Origin: Corinectria fuckeliana
Taxonomy: Eukaryota > Ascomycota > Sordariomycetes > Hypocreales > Nectriaceae
Reading direction: 5' to 3'
Assembly (NCBI GenBank): GCA_019137255.1
Contig: WPDH01000080.1
Coordinates: 62,001 to 126,000, forward strand
Length of the DNA stretch: 64,000 nt
Shown here: piece by piece, positions 22,006 through 32,462 of the stretch
Numbering within the stretch: the stretch's first letter is position 1
How the letters are laid out: each line of letters opens with the position of its first letter
Notes under the pieces: generated by a model
Database searches by the model: none
Seen by the model: the letters and a program-made list of their open reading frames with translations, nothing else
Told to the model about the DNA's origin: nothing
Translations under genes and position numbers: made by a program

Positions 22006-22673
22006 TTAGGCATTCTGCGTGGCCTTCTCCGCATCCTTCTTCTCCAGCAGCTTATCCCATTTCGGGTCCAGGGGAACCTCGTTGGACCACTTCACCTCGC
22101 CTGATAGCATCTTCTTGGCAAGGTCTGCCAGCTGCTCCCGCTCCTTCGACGCGGGCTCCTTGCTCTTCAACGGGATCTGGAAGCGTTGTGCCTGGATGTG
22201 CTCCTCGTTGCGGGTGTCCATGAGCTCCTCACGCATCTTCCACAGCTGGTTGCTCCACGGCTCCTTGTCGACGGGGACCTCGGGCCACTGGAACGGCTTC
22301 GCCAGCTCGACGTTCATGATCTTCAGGGGCTGCGGGCGGTACCACGAGCGCGAGTGCGAGTTGCGCTGCGTGAGGGGCTGTTGCTTGACGAACGACCGGA
22401 CCTTGGTGACCTCGACGTTGTACAGATTCCACAGGTAGTCTCGTAGATCGAACTTGGTGAAGCGCAGAGGCACCTTGAAGCAGGCCTCGTTCGGCGGGAG
22501 GTGCTCTTTTCGGAGGAAGGTGATGATGTGGTTCGGTCTGGAAGAGAAAAAGGTCAGCCGGCAGGTTGGGGGAGAGAGGGAGTCGCGGAGGCCACTGACA
22601 GAAACACCTGCTTCTGGCCCAGCTTGAAGCTGCCGGGCAATTGGCGTGCCACTGTCTTCGCTACTTCGGCCAT
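22006..22673 (-). CDS. MRP20: Mitochondrial ribosomal protein uL23m (MRP20)
   Basis: Two exons, 22673-22600 and 22537-22006, with a 62-nt intron (GTCAGT...TCCAG, phase 2), give 201 aa. It reads MAEVAKTVARQLPGS then KLGQKQVFLPNHIITFLRK across the junction. Family knowledge: uL23m binds rRNA at the exit tunnel of the mitochondrial large subunit. Seen: the core FKVPLRFTKFDLRDYLWNLY with NVEVTKVRSFV, typical of the L23 fold, then a long fungal C-terminal extension (KPFQWPEVPVDKEPW, KKMLSGEVKWSNEVP, WDKLLEKKD). An intron-retaining frame runs further upstream, but only the spliced product fits the family. A 346-bp divergent promoter separates it from the next gene. Confidence 0.9.
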
Positions 22674-23034
22674 GGTCGTCGTTGTGCCCGTTGAAGTTGT
22701 CGCGACGGTTGAGCTGGAACGTGAAGAATTTCGACGACTGACGTCTGATTGGCCTTGGCGGCGAAAGAGAACTTCCGGGGGGCGTGTACGGCTCACTGGA
22801 ATTGATGCGCACACGCCCTACCTGCCGTCTGCAGTGGAATCGCTTGGTGAACGTCGACAATCATGATTCACTGTCGGCAATCCTGAGCGAACAAACATCG
22901 AACCTGACAAAGCGATCTATACTCTCGGCTGCCAAATACTTTGGTCTCTGTGTGGGCGTGGTTACATAAAGTGTGCGGTCCTTTCTTCAGTTTTCTCGCA
23001 CCAGAGGTCTGCTAGAGGTTTGCCAGTTGCAACC
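22674..23034. promoter_or_regulatory. Divergent promoter MRP20 / unknown gene
   Basis: About 360 bp between opposite start codons. No recognised motif; ordinary unique sequence. Confidence 0.45.
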
Positions 23035-24467
23035 ATGCCTTGGAAAACACTCAGAGCACTTCTGAGACCAACTCCCCAGCAAAAGACCTCCACAACCTCG
23101 AAAGAAATCAATTCACCGAACATGAAGGAGCCAGATGATGGACGAGGCTCGGCGAGCCCGCTATCCAGCCAGGCAACACCCCGGCCAGACAAGGACACAA
23201 GTGTTAGTCGAGGGACGGCTGCCAAGTTCAAATCGCCTGTCCTCGGCGACTCTCCCGAACAGCACGGAAACTCGTTTGAAGTGCACCTCCAGGAGGAAAT
23301 GGACCGGGAGAAAAGCCGGTACCCCGGCGCCAGCAGCTGGGCTCCAGCTGAGGAGCGGCTCTTTGAGATCTTGTACATGCGCCAGGATCTTCCCATGCTG
23401 CCGCCAACTTGGGATATCGACTTCAGCGGTGTGCCCATCTCGGACATTATCTTTGACACTTCTGAGGAATTCCCTGCCATAATCTACGCGCACTCAAAGG
23501 ACTTTCGAGGCAAGCATCCCGCCCACGGCCCGAGGCTATCTCCTGACCTTCCGCAGCAACCCTGTCGCTCATGCGGCTCATCGACCTCACCTCACGGGTC
23601 CGGAGCAGCATCCAGACGGGCCTCCGCGGCAAAGTCCCAGGCCTCATCAAGCGCGAGCTGGACAAGTACCTGAGCTGGGCGGCCCAAGACGGCGACTACG
23701 CCCACCTCCGCGTCGTCCCCAACATCATTACCGAGATCATCGACACCACCATGCCGGCGGCCGACATCACGGCATACATCGAGAGCCGAATGCGAGCTTT
23801 GGCAAGGCTCCAGCGCGAGTTTCTCCGGGTGGACGAGGACCCTCGGTTCTGGGACGTGGTGAAGCCGAGCATTATGGTGTCGCCTAGAGTGAAGCTGGAG
23901 CCCGAGGATGACACTCCAACAACGGCGAAGTGGCCTAGGCCTAGGCCACTCCGCCGAAGACGCTCATCTCTTGGCCTTGATGAGCTCGGAACAAAGACGC
24001 CAACCCGAAACCGAAAGGTGAAGTTGGAGGTTGAGCCTAAGAGGCAACGGCTCTTCTCGAGCCCTCCAACCACGGGAGTTGACGAGTTGGCCGAACATCC
24101 GCTTGAAGAGAATCCCAACGCAGCCGTCAAGTCTTACCGAGCCAAGGACTTAGCCCCCGAAAACGAGTCGGACTCCCCTTCACCACCTACAACGCCCTCC
24201 GGTCCAACCTACCGCCGCCACCCACCCGTAGTCTACGGGCTCTTCATCCTCAACACCACGGTCCTGCTGCTCACGACCGACGCCGCCCTGGGCGGCACTG
24301 CCTACGTCAGCTTCCACGTCGAGGCCAACTTTCAAGACCATCATCAGAGCGTCTGGAACGCCCTGACGATCGCCATTGCAGTGTGCCTCGCGCGCGATGA
24401 GCTCATGACTCGCGCGTCCGACTTTGAGGACCTGCCTGTCATTGAGGACAGTGATCCTGATGCATGA
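23035..24467 (+). CDS. Conserved-looking fungal protein of unknown function
   Basis: Two exons, 23035-23509 and 23557-24467, are joined by a 47-nt GC-AG intron (CGAG|GCAAGC ... CTGAC ... CCGCAG), giving 461 aa. The ATG (MPWKTLRALL) is the first in frame; the open frame extends upstream only through TTG. Seen: a Ser/Thr/Pro-rich N-terminus; a folded-looking middle (RLFEILYMRQDLPMLPPTW, DFSGVPISDIIF, then across the junction DFRATLSLMRLIDLTSRV and GLIKRELDKYLSWAAQDG); a basic, Lys/Arg-rich region around residue 300 that could be a nuclear localisation signal; and a C-terminal part starting PPVVYGLFILNTTVLLLTTD. I know of no named family. The reading frame is broken without the GC-AG intron, whose excision restores it exactly. 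Confidence 0.75.
23923..23956. repeat. 34-bp near-perfect palindrome within coding sequence
   Basis: The central 22 bp (23929-23950, AGTGGCCTAGG and its mirror) are a perfect inverted repeat, and six more bases on each side pair with one mismatch. It codes for part of the basic stretch around KWPRPRPLRRRR in the unknown protein. Confidence 0.9.
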
Positions 24468-24967
24468 TAAACGAATTAGTGAGGAGTATTGAGAGCGCTA
24501 GGGCAGCGCGGTTAACAAGCTCGTGTTTCTGTCGCTTTGTTGTGGTTATTTTGATTACACCCTATGCGAAGTCTGGGCTGTTGCAGATGCCCCCTTTACC
24601 ACAATACACGACTATGACAATACCCCTTTACGTCAGATAATTAAAAAACCAACTTTGATAATCACAAAGATAGTCCAGAAATGGGAGTTGGGACGCTGTG
24701 CAGAGTCGAAACCAGAGAGGCTCTATCATCATGGCTCTCTCTACATCTATGATTGTGTCTGACATGCCTAACCAGATGATCCCTTCTATTCCCAACGCCC
24801 AACAATGAGGCTGCCCGTTGCCCACGTGTCTCTATCTGTACATACATGTCCATCACAATCGTCTACCAGGAGGGTTTTGTAAAACAAAAGGTGGGGTGGT
24901 TTTAAAGCGTCGGGCTGCGTGGAAAATAACAATAAGGAGAACAAAGCAAAATCGTAAGGGGGAGGTT
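24468..24967. other. Convergent 3' intergenic region
   Basis: 500 bp between two 3' ends (unknown gene and MME1), moderately AT-rich. It would hold both polyadenylation regions. No gene or repeat is seen. Confidence 0.5.
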
Positions 24968-26301
24968 CTACATTTCCTTGCGCTCAACAGGCATCAAAAC
25001 GTCCAGCTGGCGAAGTATTCGTTGGTACAAGAACAGCATGCAGCCGCTCTGGATAAAGGTCCACACGCCTCGGGGTCCGACGCCGCGGAACCACCCGGCC
25101 ACCCCCTCGGTGCGGTAAATGACCTTGAGGCCAGTCAAGACGGAGGACGCCTCGAGTGCGATGGCACCAGGTTTGGGCCGATGAGTGCTGGGGGAGGAGG
25201 TGGAGATGTGTCGGATTTGCGGGTTGGCGTCTTTGGGGTGTTGGGACTTGGCGGGCGGGTTGACTTGCGTCTGGAGGCGGGTCTTGACGACGTCGAGAGG
25301 GCAAGTGATAACTCCGGCGAAACCACCGGCGCTTGCGCCTGTGAGAAGCTCGAGGGGGACGCCAATGTCGCGACTCTGCTGGTACTGGCGGGCCCAGGTG
25401 GTGAACTGCTCCCAGAACATGAATTGCAGGGCGGAGAAGGGTAGGTCTCGGTACAGAGTAGCCTTGTAACCGTAGAAGAGGGCGGAGGCCCCCTCGGTAC
25501 GGACAATGGTGCGTGCAGCGTCGATGGTTCCTCGGTAGTTGTAGCCGGAGTGGAAGTGAGGATTGTTGTACCGGCCTTGGAGTTGTAGTCGGGTCTTGAG
25601 GACTTCTGACGGTACGTAGACAATGGACGAAGCAAGGTCTCCGAGGAAGCCTGAGCATGATTAGTTAGCGCTGGTGCGTCGGCACTTGGGCCATGATGGA
25701 GAAGCTTGCCTGCTGATAGATAGGCAAGGTGATGCTGGAGGCCGTGATCGATTAAGAAGCGTTTGCTCCACTCGTACGTGCCGAAGAACATGACGGTGCC
25801 GGGGAACGAGCCGCTCAATGCTGGAACCCAACCGCCATAGAGACCTCTTCGAATCCCCTCTCGATTCCAAATTGTGTAGTAGGACTGCCCGAGCGACGTA
25901 TACTTTGGGGGCACATGGGGGTCGCCTTGTTGCCTTGTCTTGACAGTGTCGAGTGAGTGCATCAACAAATCGCCGGTCGAACCTCCAATTCCTCCCGCAA
26001 TCATAGCCTGCCATTGAACCCATGTTAGCACAACTCGGTTCCATTATTGGAGATGCTGTGATGGCGAGGAGAGATTCTGAGAACGCACGTGGAGATAGGG
26101 CGGTCGGCCTTCGGATTCAACATCTTCGTTGGTCATGGTCCGGTTCGATGCACTGGTACTGTCCAAGCGGTGGCCCGGATGGCCGGCATTTCGATGTCCG
26201 GGGGGCGGTGCGCAGTCGCTCACCGAGCTCGGAATCGTCGTCGACGTCGTCGTCGTAGCGGGGGCGAAGACGAGGGTCGAGTCCTGGAGACCTAGGGGCA
26301 T
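24968..26301 (-). CDS. MME1: Mitochondrial carrier, MME1 (YMR166C) type
   Basis: Three exons, 26301-26089, 26007-25710 and 25650-24968, give 397 aa. Intron 1 is GT-AG (81 nt, phase 0); intron 2 is GC-AG (59 nt, GCAG|GCAAGC...CTCAG). Family knowledge: yeast Mme1 is an inner-membrane carrier implicated in Mg2+ export. Seen: three carrier repeats with HSLDTVKTRQQ, VPSEVLKTRLQ and CPLDVVKTRLQTQ; also GLYGGWVPALSGSFPGTVMF and GYKATLYRDLPFSALQF, the latter diagnostic of this branch; and GVGPRGVWTFIQSG near the C-terminus. The start is uncertain: MPLGLQDS (26301) adds a 55-residue Thr/Ser/Pro-rich extension, while MTNEDVESEG (26136) would give 342 aa. Transported substrate in this fungus is inferred only from yeast. 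Confidence 0.9.
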
Positions 26302-27580
26302 TCTCCGAGGAGACAGGCAATGGCGCGCGGGATAGCAGATGAAGTTGGATCGCGCCTATAAGCGTGGACAAGCGAAGGAATGAGAGAGGATCCCGGGGAC
26401 GTCGCTGGGGGGTTCGGGGAGCGAAGAAGCCGGGAGAGCGGGAGAAGACGGTGGAGGTGGGAGGTGGGAGGTGGGATGTGTCGTGTGGCGGGCCGATGAT
26501 GGAGATTATGTATCCATATCATGTCGAGAATTTTGTTGGTTTGGATCTTGAGATGCGCCTTCCCTAGCGGGCTTGCGGGCCACCAGCAGCGAGGGGCGGG
26601 CCCCTCAGTGGTCAACGGTCAACTGGGCTGAGCCTGAGCCGGGCTTGGCGGCACACCTAATCGGTCAAGGTGCCCCCGCCGCTATTAACCAATTGCACGT
26701 ATAAGTAGGTAAATAGTCGTGCTATTCACGCTGCAAACTCACCCTTCTCTAATTACCATGTAATTCTCTTACAACAGTCCCAATACCCCAATGCCCTGAT
26801 GTCTTAATATCCTAAATCTCTAATTCTATAATTCTCTAATGCCCTATCTGCTTTATTTTTATTAATAGCGATATTACATTAAAAAAGAAGCGACAGGAAC
26901 TAGAGGGTGAAAGTAGGTACGTACGTGATAGTGTCGTGCAAGCCTGCCTGCCTACCTACGCAGGTGACGGGTGTTTTCAATATTGACCTACTTGCTCTAT
27001 ATAGCTCTCGAACCATTCAAATATTTTCAGAAGGGTAGGGGCTCTTAAACTCAGGTTTACCAGTCTTTCATCATTCAGGTGTTATTATTTGGTTTTAGAT
27101 CCGCCTTTCTTGATATACGACCAACAATTCGCGTAGGTACCTACCTAGCACTGGTGCCTGCGGTATGAGGGGTCCTTACACTTTTGCCGTATAGTGCAGT
27201 AGTTGTTTCATTATGACAGATATATAGCCCGAATAGCACGACTGATAAACAAACCGATGCCAACGATTTGCCAAGGCTTGCTCTGCAAGATGGAGGCGAC
27301 ACGGGGGCACTTGGCACATGCCGGCGTCGGCTTGGTTGACAGCCTGCAATAGCTGCGATGGTTTGTTGCTTTTGCGAGAGAGTCATTATTCAAGGTTAAT
27401 CACTCTTAGAGTTTGGAGTGCCTCGAAACTTCAAAACCGTAATCGCAACTGGAATTTTCGTGACCATTATATATTCAGCAACATCCTCGAATTCGCGTCC
27501 TCCAATCTCCGGCTTCCGTTCGAACGCACCTCGCCCAGGTATCAGTTCCGACCCTCGACCTCCTACCTAAACAATTCCTG
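26302..27580. other. Intergenic region MME1 / F-box-like gene
   Basis: 1.28 kb between divergent genes. 26700-27100 is AT-rich, with repeated CTAATTCTCTAA/CCCTAAT-like short motifs (26740-26850) and TGCC/TACC tetranucleotides near 26940-26960. No coding signal is seen. Promoters of both genes lie here. Confidence 0.45.
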
Positions 27581-29169
27581 ATGGAAGGATGGACTTCTTT
27601 GCCAGAAGGAGTCCAGATTTTGGTCTTGGAACAGCTGGCAGCCGCGCACCGCAGTGACGACGGACCAGCCACTGGTCAGGCCCCATATGCCTCTGTTTCC
27701 AAATCATGGCAATGGTTTTTCGAGAAAAGGACTTTCCGCCACTTCACCCTGAATCCGTCCGACATCTCTGATTTCGATCGCATCACCATTCCTGAAAAAA
27801 GAAGGGAACTGGTCAAGCATGTTTTGCTACGCTTTACTGTTGAATCACCAAGCCCGGCCTCTGCCGAGTCCAGCAACGATTGGATCTTCACCTGCGCCGT
27901 CCGAGATCTCCTGCAGGTTCTCTCAGGCTGGGAGGCCAAGACAGGAGGAGACGGTCAAGGACTGACACTCGAATTAGGCACCCGCACACGGCGCGAAAGG
28001 GCTCGGCTCGACCGGTTTGAACAACGCACGAAGCTCTACTCCAAGTTCTTGGAAGGCGCCTCGCCAGAGCTCTGCAGCGACCGGGTGTACTCTCCGGTGT
28101 ACGGAGGGTACGGGTACAGGCTCAAATTGGACAGTTTTCAAAATCCTCCAACCGAGCATTGGAGCCTAGATATATGGAACTACATCAAGCGAGATAGGCT
28201 TGGATACAAAGCCCTGGGCTTCGATCATGAGGCCTTTTTGGACTATTATAAACAAGTTTTCCGCCTCCCTCGAGCAGAAGTCGTCACCAAGTTCCTAGTC
28301 CGTCTGGAGTATTTCCCCAACTTCAATCCTGAGGCGCTCGGCCAACTCTACCAGAGCCTGCCATGTCTCCAGGGTATTCACCTTGAGCGATGGCGCTTTG
28401 GTCAAAGAAAAGGCGATCGAGAATGGGACTCGCGGCGTAAGCAACCCCCCCTCCTCATGGCTGTAGTATCGTGGCTTGGACATGTGCTAACCTCGTCACT
28501 GTAGGCTGCGCAATGCTCAAGTCTGGACTTCCGGCTACTTTGAAGAAACTAGCTATATTCGAAGAGTCAGACACGGATTTCCATCATCAAAGGCAGATGT
28601 TTACGCGCCGAAAGCAGGATCCCGTACTATGGAGCCTATTCTCAAAAGCCAGCCATCAACTCGAGCATCTGTCCATTTCATCCCTCATGGATGCTATGCA
28701 CTTCTACGGAGCATCAGACTGCTCTCCTGAAACTGGGCCCGTAGCTAGCTGGCCATCACTCAAGTCGCTATCCTTGACATCAGAGTACCTGACATCAACC
28801 TCGGACGCGAGAGTCAACGAGTTACTTCTTGCTGCGGGTGCGGCGGCCAAACGGATGCCTCGACTCCAAGTGCTGGAACTGTGGAATCATTGCAAAGGAG
28901 AAATGGCCATATTCCGGTACCACAGAACCGAAAGGGCGAGCGAACTAGCCTGGCAAGGCACACGGAAGGTGAAAATGGGCAGACAAGTTTTGCAGATGTG
29001 GAACGAGGTAGTCTCCTTGCACAGCGAGGGTCGGCACGAGCTCAAGGTGACGATTACCCAGTTCCCCGAGAAGGCGAAGGCTCCCAACTCCGTATTGCAA
29101 CATCTACAACTGAGGGAACTGGTCCTTCACGACATCTCATATCACCAAATGGAGAACGAGTTTATGTGA
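27581..29169 (+). CDS. F-box-like protein with C-terminal LRR-like part, function unknown
   Basis: Two exons, 27581-28436 and 28505-29169, with a 68-nt intron (GTAAGC...GCTAAC...TGTAG, phase 1), give 506 aa. Seen: an N-terminal LPEGVQILVLEQLAAA helix followed by YASVSKSWQWFFEKRTFRHFTL, the layout of degenerate F-box regions in large fungal families, then a long variable body with leucine-spaced segments (LEHLSISSLMDAM, SLKSLSLTSEYL, MPRLQVLELWNH, LQLRELVLHDIS) suggestive of irregular leucine-rich repeats. Such proteins are usually presumed SCF ubiquitin-ligase adaptors, but many are untested. No other domain is recognised. Confidence 0.75.
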
Positions 29170-29675
29170 GCTGCCTTCCCAGCCTAGCTGGAGGGGCGTG
29201 TTCTTTTCCTCTATAAATTTGATATGCTTGTTTTGCCCACACTCATTTTGTTCCCTTGATTTGACTGACCAAGCTGTCGCAGCAGCCTTTTCCTCTGATA
29301 TCTTATTTTCATGCCTATTAGAAGCGCAATCATTTGATCCCTACTACTGATATTTCCTTTCTTGCGATTTATCCCCTAGGAAGGCTACAATTCCCTTATC
29401 CCAATCCAGTCTCTAGCCTCTAGGGTAGGTATTGTAGTTTGGCTGGTGTGTCCACACTGAAGTGAGCCTGCCACCAACAAAGTAGCTTGTGCATTATGAG
29501 ATCACTGGGATGGAGCAATATTCGATTTTATTTACGATAGACCGTCGATGGCATATGTCGTTGACGTATTCATGTCAACTAAGTGCTATTTGCGAGTATA
29601 TCCATGAAATCTAGTAAGAATACACACAGAACATCCTTTCTATCCTGTGTCGTGATCTATCTGCATTGTTCATCG
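29170..29675. other. Convergent 3' intergenic region
   Basis: 506 bp between the 3' ends of the F-box-like gene and IMP2. No gene or repeat is seen. Confidence 0.5.
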
Positions 29676-30314
29676 TCATGCAGGAAACTCACCGCGCTTC
29701 ACTCTATCCGCCGCCGACCCATGTTCCCACCACCTCAACGGCCCGAACTTCCGAAACGGATACACAACGTGCGTCGCCCTCCCCGTCAGCAGTTGCTTCG
29801 ACACCGGGCCGTACGTGTTGCTGTCCAGGCTCGACCCTGGCGGCCCGTCGCCCTCCACCCACACGTGGCCCTGCGGCACCTTGACCGTCGGCAGCGGATG
29901 CGGCGCCTTGGTCTGCACCACGTCGTTTTCCAGCGCCACGACTCGCTTGACCGCAATCCTTTCAGGATGCATCGGGCTCCTGTATTTCCGGCGTCAGCTT
30001 GGGTTCTCTGCTTGCTCGCTTTGTAGCCTTCGTCGTCCCTACCGAAGCGTCACGACCATGCCCCTCTGTAGATTTTCCTGCGGCGACCACTTGTAGTTGA
30101 AGATGACGTCCCGTCGCAGCGTCGAATCCTTGTCGTCGTTCAGCAGCGGGAACATCGAGTTGCCGTCCACGACGGTGAGCTCCGCCACGTGGAGGTTGAT
30201 CATGGCTATGACGGGTATCCACGTCGCGAAGCCGAACAGCTTCCATGCCGTGGCCCGGAGAATGCTGGGCTGTCTGCCGCCGCTCGCCCGTCCCCATATT
30301 GAGCCAAGAGCCAT
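29676..30314 (-). CDS. IMP2: Mitochondrial inner membrane protease subunit 2
   Basis: Two exons, 30314-30043 and 29979-29676, with a 63-nt intron (GTAGGG...TACAG, phase 2), give 191 aa (yeast Imp2 has 177). Family knowledge: Imp2, an S26-type signal peptidase facing the intermembrane space, works with Imp1 to cleave sorting signals. Seen: one N-terminal membrane helix (about residues 24-44, FGFATWIPVIAMIN); the catalytic serine in VDGNSMFP (S53); the catalytic lysine in RIAVKRVV (K102), after the splice junction; and QGHVWVEGDGP with SLDSNTYGPVS, the conserved boxes of the subfamily. A strong GTGAGT lies six codons before the stop (VKR|GEFPA), so a further short intron and an alternative C-terminus are possible. 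Confidence 0.92.
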
Positions 30315-30959
30315 GAGGCGCGGAATTTGTTACCGTCGGCGTTGAGTAGCGGCGTTGCGGATCATTTCTTATGACATGATACGAGCAACCTGGGACTTTG
30401 GCTCTTTTGGAGATGTGATGTGACAGGATTGGCTAAGCATTTTCTCGGCTAGGCCCGCCCGCTGCAATCACCCGTCGCATAACTATCCCATCCCATCCTT
30501 CCCATCCTTCCCATCCCATGCTTTCAGCCCATAATTACAGTGTTCCGCTCAACGTGAGCCTCACTTTGATACAGAGGTACTCCTTCGTGATTATTGTTGT
30601 TGGGTCGTCCACACGAACCCCAGTGCAATCCCCCAAGCTCAAAGGAAATCGACATAGGGCTGAGCTCAATCCATGTACCGCCACATCCCCACAAGAACTC
30701 ACACACAAACAACACCTAGCCAAAAGAAATTGATCGTGAAAAAGCCGAGTTAGACGCCACGTCCTACTTGAATAACTACATGAATGTCGAACTTTTGTGA
30801 TGCTTTTGCAGTCTGGGTAGACGCCTTCAGCCCGTCTCCTAAACCGCGTCTAATGACACCGTTTTCGTCCGACGCCCCGTTCGAAGGGGCGACCCCGGGA
30901 CTGGCTCGAGCAGACCTGCCGATTCAGCTCGTCCCGGCGTGATGTGTCCCATCCAATCC
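30315..30959. other. Intergenic region IMP2 promoter / eIF2alpha 3' end
   Basis: 645 bp between two minus-strand genes. It includes tandem CCCATCC/TTCCCATCC pentamer-like repeats near 30485-30520. No coding signal is seen. Confidence 0.45.
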
Positions 30960-32047
30960 TTAGATGGTCTCGGGGATGTTGTCGTCGCTGTCGCTCATAC
31001 TCTCGTCGCCGCTGACCTCGGCGTTCTCGCGCTCGCGCTTCTCCATCAGCGCCTGCAGCTCCGCATCGTCGCTCTCCGTAACGGCCTTGGGATCCATCTT
31101 GACGATCAGGTTGCCGCCTGCTCCCTCGATGCTCTTTCGGATCTCGACAATGGCCTCCTCCAAGGCGGTGATTCCTACACTCTTGTCCAGGCACGTGTTG
31201 GTGAGGACGTACAGAGGAGGGGACACCAGCTTGACCTTCACTTGGGACTCCTCGGTGTTTCGGGCTTCGGCGGTGCGAAGCGCAGTCTTGACAGCGTCAA
31301 TGCCCTCGTAGCCGAAGCAGGTGACCTCGATATCGGCTCGGACCTTGGTCGGTTGGGGAGTAAGTCGCTTGCTGATGTAGAGCTTGAGCTCATCTGCCAC
31401 AGGCTGGTTGGGGAAGGTAATGTCGTTCCAAACCTCGGGGTTGCTTCACAATGTCAGCAGGGTTCTACCGTCCAAAGACTTATGCGACTGACGTGATAGA
31501 GAGCTTGAAAGCGTCGATGGCGTGGCCGAACTTCTTGTTCAGGGGCCAGGCTATGCTCTCGTACAGCGATTCGATAGGATTCTGGGTCTTCTCGGCGACG
31601 TGGCGCATGATCGAATGGACCATCTTGCCCTTGTTGTATCGCTCCTCGCACTTCACAATATCCTCTGGCGATACTCGTCGTTTCGACAAATCGATATATC
31701 CTGTGACCACGTGAGCCCCCATTCGAAATCGCTCAGGCCTCCTCGCCAAGCTTACCCTTCTCCTTGTCCACTCGGAGCACCACGACGACCTCGTTGCGAC
31801 CGACTCGGATGAGCTTCTGGATACTTCGGATACGTCGTCGCGAAAGTTCGGAGAGTAGGATCATGCCATCGATGTTGTCGTACTCGAGCAGCTTAACGTA
31901 GGCGCCCATCTCGGCGATCTAGAAGTGGGTCAGAACGTGTGCGTCTAAATAGACTAGACTTTGACTGACCTGCTTCACATTGACCATGACGAAGCTATCG
32001 ATCTCCGGGAACTTCTCCTCGTAGAAACGGCAGTTTGTTAACGACAT
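30960..32047 (-). CDS. SUI2: Translation initiation factor eIF2 alpha subunit
   Basis: Four exons, 32047-31970, 31918-31756, 31700-31493 and 31443-30960, with introns of 51, 55 and 49 nt, give 310 aa (family about 300-315). Family knowledge: eIF2alpha is part of the eIF2-GTP-Met-tRNAi ternary complex; phosphorylation of Ser51 by GCN2-type kinases lowers general translation. Seen: N-terminal S1/OB domain (FVMVNVKQ, then GAYVKLLEYDNIDGMI); the phosphorylation loop LLSELSRRRIRSIQKL, whose Ser is residue 52 counting Met and corresponds to Ser51; then GYIDLSKRRVS, a helical domain (ESLYESIAWPLNKKFG) and an acidic C-terminus (SGDESMSDSDDNIPETI). It starts at MSLTN although the frame is open further upstream. 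It diverges from BUB3. Confidence 0.97.
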
Positions 32048-32462
32048 CTTGGCGGTATTGTCGAGGGATTCGGGAGGTTCGATCGGTTTAGAGAGGCGAG
32101 GTGGGGTTGGATCCCAAGGTGACCTTTCGTACACGCGAGTCGAGCTTCAAATATGGTCGGAAAAATCTGCCGGAATGTGTTTTCTAGGGGGCATTAATAT
32201 TAGCCCGTCGTTTGTCGACTTCTCGTGTGGTCGGCTCGCGAATCGTTTGTCTTGGAGGGAAACGTCGAGGATGCGGAGTCATAATTTTGACATTTTACGA
32301 CACAGCCGGCGATGGTGGGGTGTGGCGGGGTGTGGCTAGTTTCTGGGCGGTAAGCCCTGGCAGAATATACCAGGTTAACGATGATGGAAGCTATCGCCAC
32401 GTGACTAAGCAAGTAAACATCCAAAGCTTCACCCGAGAATCACTTGAAGCGCGCAATTGATC
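32048..32462. promoter_or_regulatory. Divergent promoter eIF2alpha / BUB3
   Basis: 415 bp between opposite start codons. A CACGTGAC box (32398-32405) lies 58 bp upstream of the BUB3 ATG; this is the core of Cbf1/bHLH-type sites. No other site is named. Confidence 0.5.
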
